Source of the DNA: DASVWH01 sp036389715
GTDB taxonomy: Bacteria > Acidobacteriota > Blastocatellia > Pyrinomonadales > Pyrinomonadaceae
Direction of reading: 5' to 3'
DNA length: 17,103 nt
NCBI GenBank assembly: GCA_036389715.1
Contig: DASVWH010000134.1
Coordinates: 1-17,103 of the forward strand
In this document: positions 1 to 7,877 of the stretch, one piece after another
How positions within the stretch are numbered: the stretch's first letter is position 1
How the letters are laid out: each line of letters starts with the position of its first letter
Notes under the pieces: model-generated
What the model saw: only the letters and a program-made list of their open reading frames with translations
The model's database searches: none
What the model was told of the DNA's origin: nothing
Position numbers and translations under genes: made by a program

Positions 1-1374
1 GGCTATCGGGTAACGCTCGCCTTCCTTACTCGTCAACGCCAGCAGGCTCGCAACCGCTTCGTCGTAACGCTTGAGGCTCGCCAGCGCGTAGCTCAGCTCC
101 AGGTTGGCGGGCGGAAAGAAGCCGCCGCGCCGCGACAGCACGCGCCTGTACTCGCCCACTGCGTCCTGGTAGCGCCCCTCTTCGCGGGCCTGACGCGCGC
201 GCTGCAAGAGGTCGTAGCTCTCACGGTCAACCGCCAGCGTCCGCAGCGCGGAACTCGCACGCGAACCGCCTTTCGTCCTGTTCAAGGGCGCTTTGCCGCT
301 GTTGACCGGACTGGCGGGGGCCGGGGACGCCGGGCTCGCTGGCTGAGCGGTGCTGACAGCCGTGACGCTCGCGCGGGCGTTCGTGTTCGTCTGGGCGGCG
401 CTGCCTGCGGCCGGGCTCGCGCTCTCGCCGTAGAGCAGCTCGCGGCGCGCGGCCGAGACCTCTGCGTTTGCGCCCCTGCGCGTCATGAAGGTATCGAGCA
501 CGGCGAGGCCGCGTTCCGGGCTGCCGTCTTCGGCGTAGGCGCGCGCCAGCGCAATCGCCGCGTCCGCATGATCGGGCTGGATGGCCAGCGTGCGGCTCCA
601 CTCGCGGATGGCCAGGTCTGCCTCGCCGCGCATCGAGTAGAGACGGCCCAGGTTATAGCTCGCCTCTCCGTAACGGAAACTTTCGAGCCGCAGAGCAGTT
701 GTCAGCGCCTCCTGCGCTTCGTCCCAGCGCCCCTGCCGGAGCAGGAGCACGCCCAGGTTATTGAGCGCGCGCGAATAGTTGCCGTGCCGCTGGTTGATGG
801 CTTTACGATAAACCTCAATGGCCGCATCCGTTTCGCCCAGCCGGGCCAGCGCGTTGCCCAGGTTGTAGAAGCCCACGGGGTCAATGCGCTCGGCGCGCGA
901 CATGGCGCGCAGCTCGCCGACCGCCTCGCTCTTCTTATTGAGCGCCACCAGGTAATCAACCAGCGTCCGCTGCAAGCGGATGCGCTCGTCGTCGGTCCTG
1001 GCGTCCTCGATCTGCGCGCGGAGCGCGGACAGGCGATCAGTTCCGCTCGCACTCGGCTGGGCGGCGGGCGCGGCTGCTTCATCCGCCGCTCGGGCGGTCG
1101 GCGTCTCGGCGACACGCCGCGAGCGTACCTGCGAGGTCACGGGCGCGGGTGTAGCAGGTGCGGCAATTATTGTAACCGGGGCAGTTGTCGTTACCGGGGC
1201 CCCGCCCTGCCCGCCGTTTGAAGGGCTGCCGGGTGAAGCGCTGCTCTGTGCCTGCGCCGCCCCGGCACAGCACAGCGCCAGCGCCAGGCACAGCGGGAGG
1301 CTCGCAGGAGAACGACGCCGCGCCCGCACCCGGAGCGCATTCAACTGCCCTGTGATTAACCTCTCAGCTTGCAT
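1..1374 (-). CDS. Secreted tetratricopeptide-repeat protein, C-terminus cut by window edge
   Basis: The reading frame is open from ATG at 1374 to base 1 (458 codons, no stop), so the C-terminus lies outside the window. The start is supported by GGAGG at 1380-1384, 5 nt upstream. Residues 1-43 look like a signal peptide with a long Arg-rich n-region, a hydrophobic core around 26-40 and a likely AQA cleavage site near residue 43. A low-complexity Ala/Pro/Thr stretch follows to about 110. TPR-type helical repeats with the usual G/A/Y spacing occupy about 165-300. A second Ala/Pro/Ser-rich linker spans about 318-375, and another TPR pair starts near 386. TPRs are protein-binding scaffolds, so a periplasmic or envelope assembly role next to the exopolysaccharide genes is plausible, but no specific function can be read. 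It follows the beta-propeller gene by 72 nt and is probably co-transcribed with it. Confidence 0.88.
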   Translation of the reverse strand, partial: MQAERLITGQLNALRVRARRRSPASLPLCLALALCCAGAAQAQSSASPGSPSNGGQGGAPVTTTAPVTIIAAPATPAPVTSQVRSRRVAETPTARAADEAAAPAAQPSASGTDRLSALRAQIEDARTDDERIRLQRTLVDYLVALNKKSEAVGELRAMSRAERIDPVGFYNLGNALARLGETDAAIEVYRKAINQRHGNYSRALNNLGVLLLRQGRWDEAQEALTTALRLESFRYGEASYNLGRLYSMRGEADLAIREWSRTLAIQPDHADAAIALARAYAEDGSPERGLAVLDTFMTRRGANAEVSAARRELLYGESASPAAGSAAQTNTNARASVTAVSTAQPASPASPAPASPVNSGKAPLNRTKGGSRASSALRTLAVDRESYDLLQRARQAREEGRYQDAVGEYRRVLSRRGGFFPPANLELSYALASLKRYDEAVASLLALTSKEGERYPIA

Positions 1375-1446
1375 TGCTTCCTCCAAAACGTCAGGTAAAA
1401 TTAAGAGCCAGCGGCGCTGTCCGGGCCTTGCGGCGGCGGGTGCGCC

Positions 1447-2622
1447 TTACTTCTTCAATCCGGGCGTCGGGCGCATCGCGTCCGGCGTGTAAGCGATGAT
1501 CGTGCCGCCGAAGCCGACCGCCCAGCCGTGATTGCGCCCGGCAAAAAAGAGTCGTTCGAGCCGGTGGGTCGTGCCGCTCTGTTCCGCGCTCCAACGCGCG
1601 CCGCCGTCCGTCGTGTGAATCAGAGTCCCTTCAGCGCCGACGGCCCAGCCCTCAAAGGCATCCAGAAATTTAACGTCGAAAAGATCGGCGCGCACGCCCG
1701 ATTCCTGTGCGGCCCAGGTGCGCCCGCCGTCGCGCGTGGCGAAGATACGCCCTTCAGCGCCGACGGCCCAGCCGCGTTTTCTGTCAACGAAGGAGGCGGC
1801 CGTAAAGCGCACGCGGTTGGCGCCCGGCCTGCCCGGCTCGGCAGGGGTGTTGAGCAGGAGACCCGCGCGCCACGTCGCGCCGCCATCGGAAGTCTGCAAA
1901 ATGGTTGCGCCCGCGCCGACCAGCCAGCCCTGCTCGCCGTCCAGGAACGAGCCGCCGAGCAGTAGATGACGAGTCGGCACGCGCTGCCGCTGCCAGCTCG
2001 CGCCGCCGTCCCGCGTGGCATAGAGCGCGCCCGCTTCGCCAAAGGCCCAGCCCCGCCCGTCCCCCGTGAAGAGCGCACGCACCAGCCGCGCGTCCGCGTC
2101 CAGTCCGACCAGGTTGACGCGCTGCCAGCTCGCGCCGCCGTCCGTCGTGCGCAGCAGGTAAGTGCGCGGCTCATCCACTTCCTTGAGATCGTAGAGGCTT
2201 CTTTCGCAGACGAGCCAGCCGTTCTGCTGGTCCGAGAAATAGACATCTTGCAGAGCATCTTCGGACGGGTGCGGCAGCGCGCGCCAGGAGCGCCCGCCAT
2301 CGGTCGTCGCCAGCAGCGCACCCTTTCCCCCGACCGCCCAGCCCCTCTCCTGATTCAGAAAATAGACGGCGTGCAGCCATGAGAACGAGCCCGACCGCTG
2401 CCTGGTCCAGACGCTCGCAGCGCCCGCCCATGAAGAGCAAACGAGAAGCAGCGCCGGGAGGAGAAAGTATGAAGCGCTGCGATTGGTGCTGTGATGAGTG
2501 CTGCGATAAGTGCTGCGATGAATAGTGTGATGAATAGTGTGATGAATAGTGTGATGAGTAATGCGGCGAGCATGACGACGCGTGCCGTGACGGCCCGTAA
2601 GAGTCTCAAGGCATGAAAGCAT
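1447..2622 (-). CDS. Secreted Ycf48/BNR-like seven-bladed beta-propeller protein
   Basis: The protein has seven repeats of the form GWAVG...G.I..T.DGG..W, about 45-55 residues apart. This is the pattern of the Ycf48/Hcf136 (PSII_BNR) and sialidase-like BNR propellers. Sialidase catalytic residues are not evident. A hydrophobic stretch (YFLLPALLLVCSSWAGAA) followed by SVW looks like a signal peptide ending in AGAA, so the propeller is probably periplasmic or exported. The ATG at 2622 gives 391 residues and has a weak AAAGG just upstream. An in-frame ATG at 2694 would add 24 residues but has no Shine-Dalgarno. Either start leaves a long His/Thr/Arg-rich n-region encoded by a 12-bp tandem repeat. 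In cyanobacteria and plants Ycf48 assists photosystem II assembly. Here a scaffold or assembly role for envelope proteins is only an inference from the neighbours. The start is less certain than the gene. Confidence 0.87.
   Translation of the reverse strand: MLSCLETLTGRHGTRRHARRITHHTIHHTIHHTIHRSTYRSTHHSTNRSASYFLLPALLLVCSSWAGAASVWTRQRSGSFSWLHAVYFLNQERGWAVGGKGALLATTDGGRSWRALPHPSEDALQDVYFSDQQNGWLVCERSLYDLKEVDEPRTYLLRTTDGGASWQRVNLVGLDADARLVRALFTGDGRGWAFGEAGALYATRDGGASWQRQRVPTRHLLLGGSFLDGEQGWLVGAGATILQTSDGGATWRAGLLLNTPAEPGRPGANRVRFTAASFVDRKRGWAVGAEGRIFATRDGGRTWAAQESGVRADLFDVKFLDAFEGWAVGAEGTLIHTTDGGARWSAEQSGTTHRLERLFFAGRNHGWAVGFGGTIIAYTPDAMRPTPGLKK
2474..2569. repeat. 12-bp tandem repeat array inside the beta-propeller N-terminus
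   Basis: There are six clear 12-bp units at 2486-2557: three of GTGCTG(T/C)GAT(G/A)A type followed by three identical ATAGTGTGATGA units. A degenerate unit flanks each side (2474-2485 and 2558-2569). Because 12 is a multiple of three, changes in copy number keep the reading frame. On the minus strand in the gene's frame they encode repeated tetrapeptides of the TIHH and RSTH kind, directly before the signal-peptide hydrophobic core. In a second minus-strand frame the same DNA encodes a hydrophobic run (LFIT, AALI units). Confidence 0.9.
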
Positions 2623-2782
2623 GGCCTTTGCGCACGGCCCGGCAGCCGCGTGACGAGAGGCGTGTCTAACCCTTTCCTGTTTATCTGGTGTCATGGACGA
2701 ATGATGTTGGCCGGGCCTGTTGTCTGGCGGGGAGACAGAACGCTTGACCGGCGTCCTTTACTGCTTCAGGGCGTCACAGGCT

Positions 2783-3244
2783 TTACGAGTGGCCGGTGCG
2801 GGCGGCCCGCTCCACCGCGTCGGCCGCGGAGCGCCGCGTGTGGCTTAAGTGGCGCAGCATGACGAGGACCGGCGTCATATCCCGTCCGAGAATGAATGCC
2901 TGTTGCGCCGCGGCCGTGATGGATTGGACGGGCCCCGGCGTGACGCCTTCCGCAGCACACTCGGCGCAGACGTTATTGCCGTAGAGCTTTTCGAGCAGCC
3001 TGTGCGCGTCGTCCTTGCCGAGCAGCGAAAGCACGTCGCCGGGCGGAACCTGTAAGCCGTCCGCGAGGCGCAGCGCGCTCTCCAGGTTGATCGTCGTGAT
3101 GACGGAGGATTGCAGCTTCGAGAGCAGGCCCTGGTCGAACCCTGTCTGGCGGCAGAAGTCCACCTGCTTGAGACCCAGCCGCTGCAACTTCTCCGTAATG
3201 AACTCGGCCAGCGGTGTCGCCGGATAGAGGGATTTTTTACTCAT
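2783..3244 (-). CDS. Small helix-turn-helix DNA-binding protein with a CxxC motif
   Basis: This 153-residue protein has an XRE/Cro-like helix-turn-helix region at about residues 13-72: LKQVDFCRQTG as the first helix and turn, DQGLLSKLQS as the likely recognition helix, then INLESALRLADGL and VPPGDVLSLLG. The second half holds a CAEC motif (Cys93, Cys96) and a helical tail. The cysteines could bind metal or sense redox state, but two Cys alone do not prove this. A longer reading to 3316 is open, but ATG at 3244 has GGAG at 3251-3254 with a 6-nt spacer and the start MSKKSLYPATPL suits a soluble regulator. The gene sits between the Wza-like gene (158-nt gap) and the beta-propeller gene (160-nt gap). 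It is the only regulator candidate seen in the locus, and its targets are unknown. Confidence 0.85.
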   Translation of the reverse strand: MSKKSLYPATPLAEFITEKLQRLGLKQVDFCRQTGFDQGLLSKLQSSVITTINLESALRLADGLQVPPGDVLSLLGKDDAHRLLEKLYGNNVCAECAAEGVTPGPVQSITAAAQQAFILGRDMTPVLVMLRHLSHTRRSAADAVERAARTGHS

Positions 3245-3302
3245 TCGATTCTCCGTTGAAAGCCGGGGGAAGGCGAAGGCTGAAAAGGCGAAAATCCAGA
3301 CT

Positions 3303-3330
3303 AAAGCCGGGACCAAGGCCGCCGGGCTTT
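3303..3330 (-). terminator. Possible terminator hairpin downstream of the Wza-like gene
   Basis: AAAGCC at 3303-3308 and GGCTTT at 3325-3330 are complementary, and a further GG/CC pair can form beyond one mismatch. The structure lies 73 nt past the stop of the export gene in the direction of transcription. No immediate T-run follows on the minus strand, only a later TTTT, so termination is uncertain. It separates the export gene from the HTH gene. Confidence 0.3.
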
Positions 3331-3402
3331 GCTTTCTCTACATCGTCCGAGCGCCGCTCACGCCGCACGCGGCATGCGCAGACTGTCGCCCTTCTCGCTG
3401 CT

Positions 3403-4323
3403 CTAAAATCCGCCCGTAAAGATGCGCGCGAAGCTCAGGATGGGCAGCATTCCGACCAGTTTCTCAAACGTCTTGAAGCGATTGCCGGGGACGACCACCT
3501 GATCGCCAGCAGAGAGGAAGGCCATCTCTTTGGCTTGGCCTCTCTCGATCTTCTTGATGTCAACGAAGATCGGGCGCAGGTTGCCGTCCGGCTGTCGCCG
3601 GAGGATGAAGACCTTGCTCTTGTCGCCCGTGTTGAGCACGCCGCCCGCTTCGGCCAGCGCCTCGTAGACGCTCAAGCGGTGAGTCATAATCCTGATGCCG
3701 GGCTGCGCCACATCGCCGAGCACGCTGTAGCGGGCCGACATGGCCTTCTCCAGCGTGACGGTCACTTTCGGCTCAATGATGTACTCGTCGTACTGCTTGG
3801 CGATCTCGTCCTGGACCTGCCGCGTCGTCTTTCCGCCGACGAAAATGCCTTCGGGAATCAGCGGGTAACTGATCCTGCCGTCGGGCGGGACCGTGATGTT
3901 GGACTTCGAGTAACGCTCCTGGCCGAAGACCGTGACGGAGATGATGTCTTCGGGACCGAGACGGTAGGTCGTCAGGAAGTTGTTGTAGTAAGGCAGCACG
4001 GCCGCCTCCTCTTCCGAGCTTTGCCCGCGGCGTCCGGCCTGGACTTCCGCCGGAATGCTCGACGGCAAGGGGTTCGTGTCGTCGGGCTCAAGCCTTTCGC
4101 TCGGCCGCTGCGAAGAAGAAGACGCCGGGGCCGTGCCCTCCTTCGGCGCACTCTTTTTCGGCTTCGGGTCCTGGCCAAAGATCTTGCTCAAGATGCCTCT
4201 GCGCTGGGCCGGTTCTTTCTCCTGCGGCTGTGCTGTCGGCTGCTGCGCGATGGCCGGGCCGAGGGCCGCGACGACGAGCACGCACGCCAGCGAGAATGAT
4301 TTGAGCTCTGCTTTGATCTTCAT
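3403..4323 (-). CDS. Wza-like polysaccharide export protein (Poly_export/SLBB)
   Basis: This 306-residue protein is predicted to form the periplasmic to outer-membrane channel for the exopolysaccharide. A signal peptide (residues 1-26, AIA before Gln27) is followed by a Pro/Lys/Ser-rich linker to about 105. The polysaccharide-export domain lies at about 120-192 (GPEDIISVTVFG, VPPDGRISYPLIPEG, PKVTVTL). An SLBB-type domain lies at about 196-245 (YSVLGDVAQPGI, LSVYEALAEAGGV). The protein resembles the export proteins of exosortase-associated loci. Unlike E. coli Wza, no lipobox cysteine is seen at the signal cleavage site. The C-terminus is short and hydrophobic (GMLPILSFARIF) and may be the membrane-crossing helix. 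The start has GGAGG at 4333-4337 with a 9-nt spacer. It follows the sugar transferase by 35 nt, consistent with one transcript. Confidence 0.93.
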   Translation of the reverse strand: MKIKAELKSFSLACVLVVAALGPAIAQQPTAQPQEKEPAQRRGILSKIFGQDPKPKKSAPKEGTAPASSSSQRPSERLEPDDTNPLPSSIPAEVQAGRRGQSSEEEAAVLPYYNNFLTTYRLGPEDIISVTVFGQERYSKSNITVPPDGRISYPLIPEGIFVGGKTTRQVQDEIAKQYDEYIIEPKVTVTLEKAMSARYSVLGDVAQPGIRIMTHRLSVYEALAEAGGVLNTGDKSKVFILRRQPDGNLRPIFVDIKKIERGQAKEMAFLSAGDQVVVPGNRFKTFEKLVGMLPILSFARIFTGGF

Positions 4324-4358
4324 TTCTTGATACCTCCAAATGACAACTGCGCGCCCTC

Positions 4359-5747
4359 TTAACGAGCGCCGCGACCGAAAAGAATCGTCTTCACCGTCTC
4401 AAAGAGAATCACGGCGTCGAGCATCAGGGTCTGGTTCTTGATGTAGTAGAGATCGTATTGCAGCTTCTGCCGCGCGTCCTCAATCGAAGAGCCGTAAGGG
4501 TACTTGATCTGCGCCCACCCGGTCAGGCCCGGCGCGATCAGGTGGCGTTGTTCGTAGTAGGGAATCTCCTCTGCGAGCTGCGAGACGAAGTGCGGGCGCT
4601 CCGGGCGCGGCCCGACGAAGTTCATCTCGCCCTTGAGGATATTCCAGAACTGCGGTATCTCGTCTATCCGAACCTTACGGATGAAGCGCCCCACCCGGGT
4701 CACGCGGTCATCGGTCGTGCGCGCCCAGACGGGCCCGTCCTTCTCCGCGTCCGTGCGCATCGAACGAAACTTCATGACCATGAAGGGGCGACCGTTGCGG
4801 CCCACACGCTCCTGCCTGTAGAGCACTGGGCCGCGTGAGTCCAGCTTGATGAGCAGCGCCGTCAGCAGGGCAATCGGCAGCGAGAGAATCGCGCCGACCA
4901 GAGCGATGCAGCGATGCATCGCCACGCGCACAATCGCGTTGAGCCGCGCCTGGCGTCCGCGCCCCGAAAAGATGAGCCAGGAAGGGCGCAGCATGTCCAG
5001 GTGCACGCGCCCGGTCAGCCGCTCGTAAAAGGAAGCGCCCTCTTCGATTGAGACGTTGCCGGAGAGGCTCAGGTGCAGGAGCTGCTCGACGGGAAATTGC
5101 CCGCGCCGCTCGCCCATCGCGACGACGATCCGGTCTATGTTCTCGCGCCGGACGATCTTGCCCAACTCCGTAGTCAGCCCGACGACGCGCGGGTTAATCA
5201 GGCTCTTGCCGAGCAGCTCCGGGTCGTTATCGGCAAAGCCGACGATGCGATAACCGGCGTCGGGACGGCCCAGCGCCTCGCGCGCCAGCTCGATGGCCAT
5301 CGAGCCGGAACCGACTATCAGGATGCGCTCGCCGATCTGCGGGTGGCCGAGAAACCAGTGAATCACCAACCGCCACCCGACCATCAAGAGCAGCGCCAGC
5401 GGGAGCGCGATCAGCGAGACGCCGCGCCCGATCATCACTCGCGGGAAGACGTAGAAGGTGAGCGCCAGCGCGACCCAGGCCAGCCCGAGCGCCTGCACCA
5501 GACGCAGGACCAGCTCGCGCCTGTCCTGCATGATGATGAAATCGTAGAGGTCGTAGAGATAGAACGTCCCGAGGCAGAAGGCTGTCGCCAGCGCTGCCTT
5601 GTAAAAACCGTAACGCTCGATTAACTCGTAGTCCGAGTCCTTCGCGCCGAGCCGCAGGTAGACGGCTACGATCAGCCCGCCGAAAAGCAGCATCGCTTCG
5701 GCGAGTATCAGCAGGATCGTCCGCGCGTTCTGGTTTCCGCGTCTCAT
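4359..5747 (-). CDS. Polyprenyl-phosphate sugar-1-phosphate transferase (exosortase-locus type)
   Basis: This predicted integral membrane enzyme transfers a sugar-1-phosphate from a nucleotide sugar to undecaprenyl phosphate, the first step of repeat-unit assembly. The 462 residues show four N-terminal membrane segments and a CoA-binding-like middle domain with a GERILIVGSGSMAIELAREAL Rossmann-like motif at about 140-160. A fifth membrane segment lies at about 278-300. The catalytic bacterial sugar transferase domain contains SRGPVLYRQERVGRNG, FMVMKFRSMRTDAE, VRIDEIPQFWNILKGEMNFV and GPRPERP. The architecture matches the WcaJ/EpsB family and the PEP-CTERM-associated subfamily (TIGR03013). ATG at 5747 overlaps the kinase stop by one base (TGATG), indicating translational coupling. 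A TTG one codon upstream is less likely. The sugar specificity cannot be read from the sequence. Confidence 0.95.
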   Translation of the reverse strand: MRRGNQNARTILLILAEAMLLFGGLIVAVYLRLGAKDSDYELIERYGFYKAALATAFCLGTFYLYDLYDFIIMQDRRELVLRLVQALGLAWVALALTFYVFPRVMIGRGVSLIALPLALLLMVGWRLVIHWFLGHPQIGERILIVGSGSMAIELAREALGRPDAGYRIVGFADNDPELLGKSLINPRVVGLTTELGKIVRRENIDRIVVAMGERRGQFPVEQLLHLSLSGNVSIEEGASFYERLTGRVHLDMLRPSWLIFSGRGRQARLNAIVRVAMHRCIALVGAILSLPIALLTALLIKLDSRGPVLYRQERVGRNGRPFMVMKFRSMRTDAEKDGPVWARTTDDRVTRVGRFIRKVRIDEIPQFWNILKGEMNFVGPRPERPHFVSQLAEEIPYYEQRHLIAPGLTGWAQIKYPYGSSIEDARQKLQYDLYYIKNQTLMLDAVILFETVKTILFGRGAR

Positions 5748-6838
5748 CAATTAACCGGGATAGCCTCCTCTATCGTCGTCTGCGCCCTGGGCGGCGTCGG
5801 CGTCTTATCTTCACGCCGGGCATAGCGGCGCTGGTAGTAGTAGGAAGTTTCGTCCAGCTGCTCGTCCGTCCGGTTGAGGATGACGCCGAGGATTCTCTCG
5901 CGTGGCAGTTGCTCGATCAGCCGCTCAAGCGCGGCATAGCGAGTCTTGCCGGAACGCACGACGAGCATCGCGCCGTCCGCGCGGTTAATCAGCACGTTCG
6001 CGTCCGTGAAGATGCCGAGCGGCGGCGCGTCAATGATGATGTAGTCGAACATCCGCCGCAGCTCTGCCAGGATGCGCCCGAAGGTCGGCCCCGAGAGCAG
6101 CTCGGCAACGTCGTCGCGCGCCGCCCCGCCCGGCAGCAGGTGGAGCCCGGCCGGTTCTAAACGAACGATGGTATCGGCCAGCCGAGCTTCGCCCGAGAGC
6201 ACTTCGGAGAGCCCCACAGTGGTTTCGATGCCCAGGTAATTGGTCGCGCAGGGCTGGCGCAGGTCGCTGTCTATGATGAGCGCGCGGACGCCGTCGGTCT
6301 GCGCGAGCAGCCAGGCGAGGTTGAGCGCCGTCAGCGTCTTGCCCTCGGCCACGCCCGCGCTCGTGATGACGAAAGCCTGCATCTTCTTGCGCTCTCCGGC
6401 CTGGAGAACGCGCGTCCGCAGCGAGCGAAACTGTTCGCAGTAGGCCGAACGCGGCTGCGTGACCGCGACGAGGTGTGGTTCGACGCGCGCGGCAGAGATG
6501 TCCAGAGACATAAACTCCGCCGCACGCGCCGACCCGGCAGCGTCCAAAGTTGCCCCAGCAGCACGCGAAGCCACCACGCCGGAGAGTGCCGACCCGGCGT
6601 GTTCATCGGTGTGCGCAGTGGACGCTGAATCGCGCGCCGCAACAGTCGGCGAGAAGATCGAAGAGCTGTCCCAGGGATGCTCCTGACCGTTCTGCGGCGG
6701 GGCGGCGTTTGCGGCAGGCTCATCTGCTCGCGTCCCGCCAACCTCGCTGCGGCGCTTTTGATCGTCGGATTTCTTCCTGGCCCCGCCGCCTTCGTTGGCG
6801 GCGCTGGCTCGCTTCATCGCATCGTAAACTCTACCCAT
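5747..6838 (-). CDS. BY-kinase, exopolysaccharide tyrosine autokinase (CpsD/CapB-like)
   Basis: This 363-residue cytoplasmic P-loop tyrosine kinase is expected to work with the Wzz-like membrane protein to control polymer length and export. The N-terminus MGRVYDAMKRA matches the opening of exosortase-locus kinases. It is followed by a long low-complexity Ala/Ser-rich linker to about 115. The oligomerisation motif EX2RX2R is present (E135, R138, R141). The Walker A region is SAGVAEGKT with K167, Walker A' is ALIIDSDLRQP (D190, D192), and Walker B is YIIIDAPP (D270). A tyrosine cluster near the C-terminus (Y333-335, Y339) is the likely autophosphorylation site. The usual PGEGK(S/T) is here VAEGKT. 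No membrane segments are present, so the activator domain must come from a partner. The ATG overlaps the ATPase stop (TAATG). Confidence 0.95.
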   Translation of the reverse strand: MGRVYDAMKRASAANEGGGARKKSDDQKRRSEVGGTRADEPAANAAPPQNGQEHPWDSSSIFSPTVAARDSASTAHTDEHAGSALSGVVASRAAGATLDAAGSARAAEFMSLDISAARVEPHLVAVTQPRSAYCEQFRSLRTRVLQAGERKKMQAFVITSAGVAEGKTLTALNLAWLLAQTDGVRALIIDSDLRQPCATNYLGIETTVGLSEVLSGEARLADTIVRLEPAGLHLLPGGAARDDVAELLSGPTFGRILAELRRMFDYIIIDAPPLGIFTDANVLINRADGAMLVVRSGKTRYAALERLIEQLPRERILGVILNRTDEQLDETSYYYQRRYARREDKTPTPPRAQTTIEEAIPVN

Positions 6839-7866
6839 TATCTATCCCCCATGAGACCCGAGCGACGGAAAGCCGCTCCCACTTCGTCCGTTTCCGATCT
6901 GCCCTTAGACGCCACTTCTTCGCGCATCGCGAGCGGCGAAGTGCCCTCGTCCTGCGGGCGTCCCGTTCCGGCGGCCCAAAGCTCCGCGCGCCCGGCGGCC
7001 GTGAAGATGCGCGCCGGGGCTTCGCGCTCCTCGCCGAGCTGCCGCCCGCGCTCGGAACGCGGCAGCATGTCGAAAGCCTCCGCGACCTCTTCGATAATCG
7101 AGCGCCCGATGACGGGCTGCTCTGCCGCGAAGCCGGTCAGCAGCGCGTTGTCGCAGAGATTGTTGATCTGCCGCGGAATCCCCTCCGAGCAGCGAAAGAT
7201 GTAGTCAATCGCGCCGGGCGAGAAGATGTCCGTCCGCTCGGCCCCGGCCACCAGCAGCCGCGAAGAGATGTAATGCTCCGTCTCTTCGATGTTCGGCAGC
7301 GGCTTGATCTCGCAGCGCAGGGCGACGCGCTGCTTGAGCTGGCGCAGGTCCGGGTTGTTGAGCACGTCGCGCAGCTCGGGCTGCCCCGTGAGCACGATCT
7401 GCAACTGCTTGGCCGAGTCCGATTCAAAGTTCGAGAGCAGGCGAATCTCTTCGAGCACGTAGGGCGAGAGCCCCTGCGCTTCGTCTATGATGAGCACTGT
7501 GCGCAGGCCCCTGGAATGGCGCGACTCCAGCTTGCGCCCGAGTTCTATCAGCAGCTCGGATTTCGTCTCCCATTGCTGCACGTCGAAGAGCGTCGTGATG
7601 TGCTGGTAAAACTCCGGGACGGTGAGACGCGGATTGAAGACGTAGGCGACGAGCACAGTCCGGTCCAGCCGCTGCATCATCCAGCGCAGGATGGTCGTCT
7701 TACCGGTCCCGACCTCGCCCGTGACCACGACCAGACCCTTGCCGCTCTCGATGCCGTAATGGAGGTTGGCCATCACCTCCGTGTGCGACGGCGTGAAGTA
7801 GATGAAGCGCGGATCGGGCGTCAGCGCGAAGGGCAACTCTTTTAGGCCATAGAATTCTCTGTACAC
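6838..7866 (-). CDS. ExeA/GspA-like AAA ATPase of the exosortase exopolysaccharide locus
   Basis: This 342-residue P-loop ATPase has Walker A GEVGTGKTT (K56) and Walker B VLIIDEAQ (D128, E129), plus a likely sensor segment LQIVLTGQPEL. The start MYREFYGLKELPFALTPDPR is the typical opening of the putative secretion ATPase found in PEP-CTERM/exosortase loci (TIGR03015). GTG at 7866 was chosen because GGAGG at 7873-7877 sits 6 nt upstream. The TTG two codons earlier directly abuts the Shine-Dalgarno. The last 70 or so residues after the AAA core are variable and charged. The exact role in polymer export is not known for the family. The gene is coupled to the kinase gene by a one-base overlap and follows the Wzz-like gene by 91 nt. 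Confidence 0.94.
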   Translation of the reverse strand: MYREFYGLKELPFALTPDPRFIYFTPSHTEVMANLHYGIESGKGLVVVTGEVGTGKTTILRWMMQRLDRTVLVAYVFNPRLTVPEFYQHITTLFDVQQWETKSELLIELGRKLESRHSRGLRTVLIIDEAQGLSPYVLEEIRLLSNFESDSAKQLQIVLTGQPELRDVLNNPDLRQLKQRVALRCEIKPLPNIEETEHYISSRLLVAGAERTDIFSPGAIDYIFRCSEGIPRQINNLCDNALLTGFAAEQPVIGRSIIEEVAEAFDMLPRSERGRQLGEEREAPARIFTAAGRAELWAAGTGRPQDEGTSPLAMREEVASKGRSETDEVGAAFRRSGLMGDR

Positions 7867-7872
7867 TCTCAA

Positions 7873-7877
7873 CCTCC
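7873..7877 (-). promoter_or_regulatory. Ribosome binding site that fixes the ATPase GTG start
   Basis: GGAGG on the minus strand lies 6 nt before GTG at 7866. It touches the upstream TTG at 7872, which excludes that codon as a normal start. The resulting N-terminus (MYREFYGL) matches the family. Confidence 0.75.
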
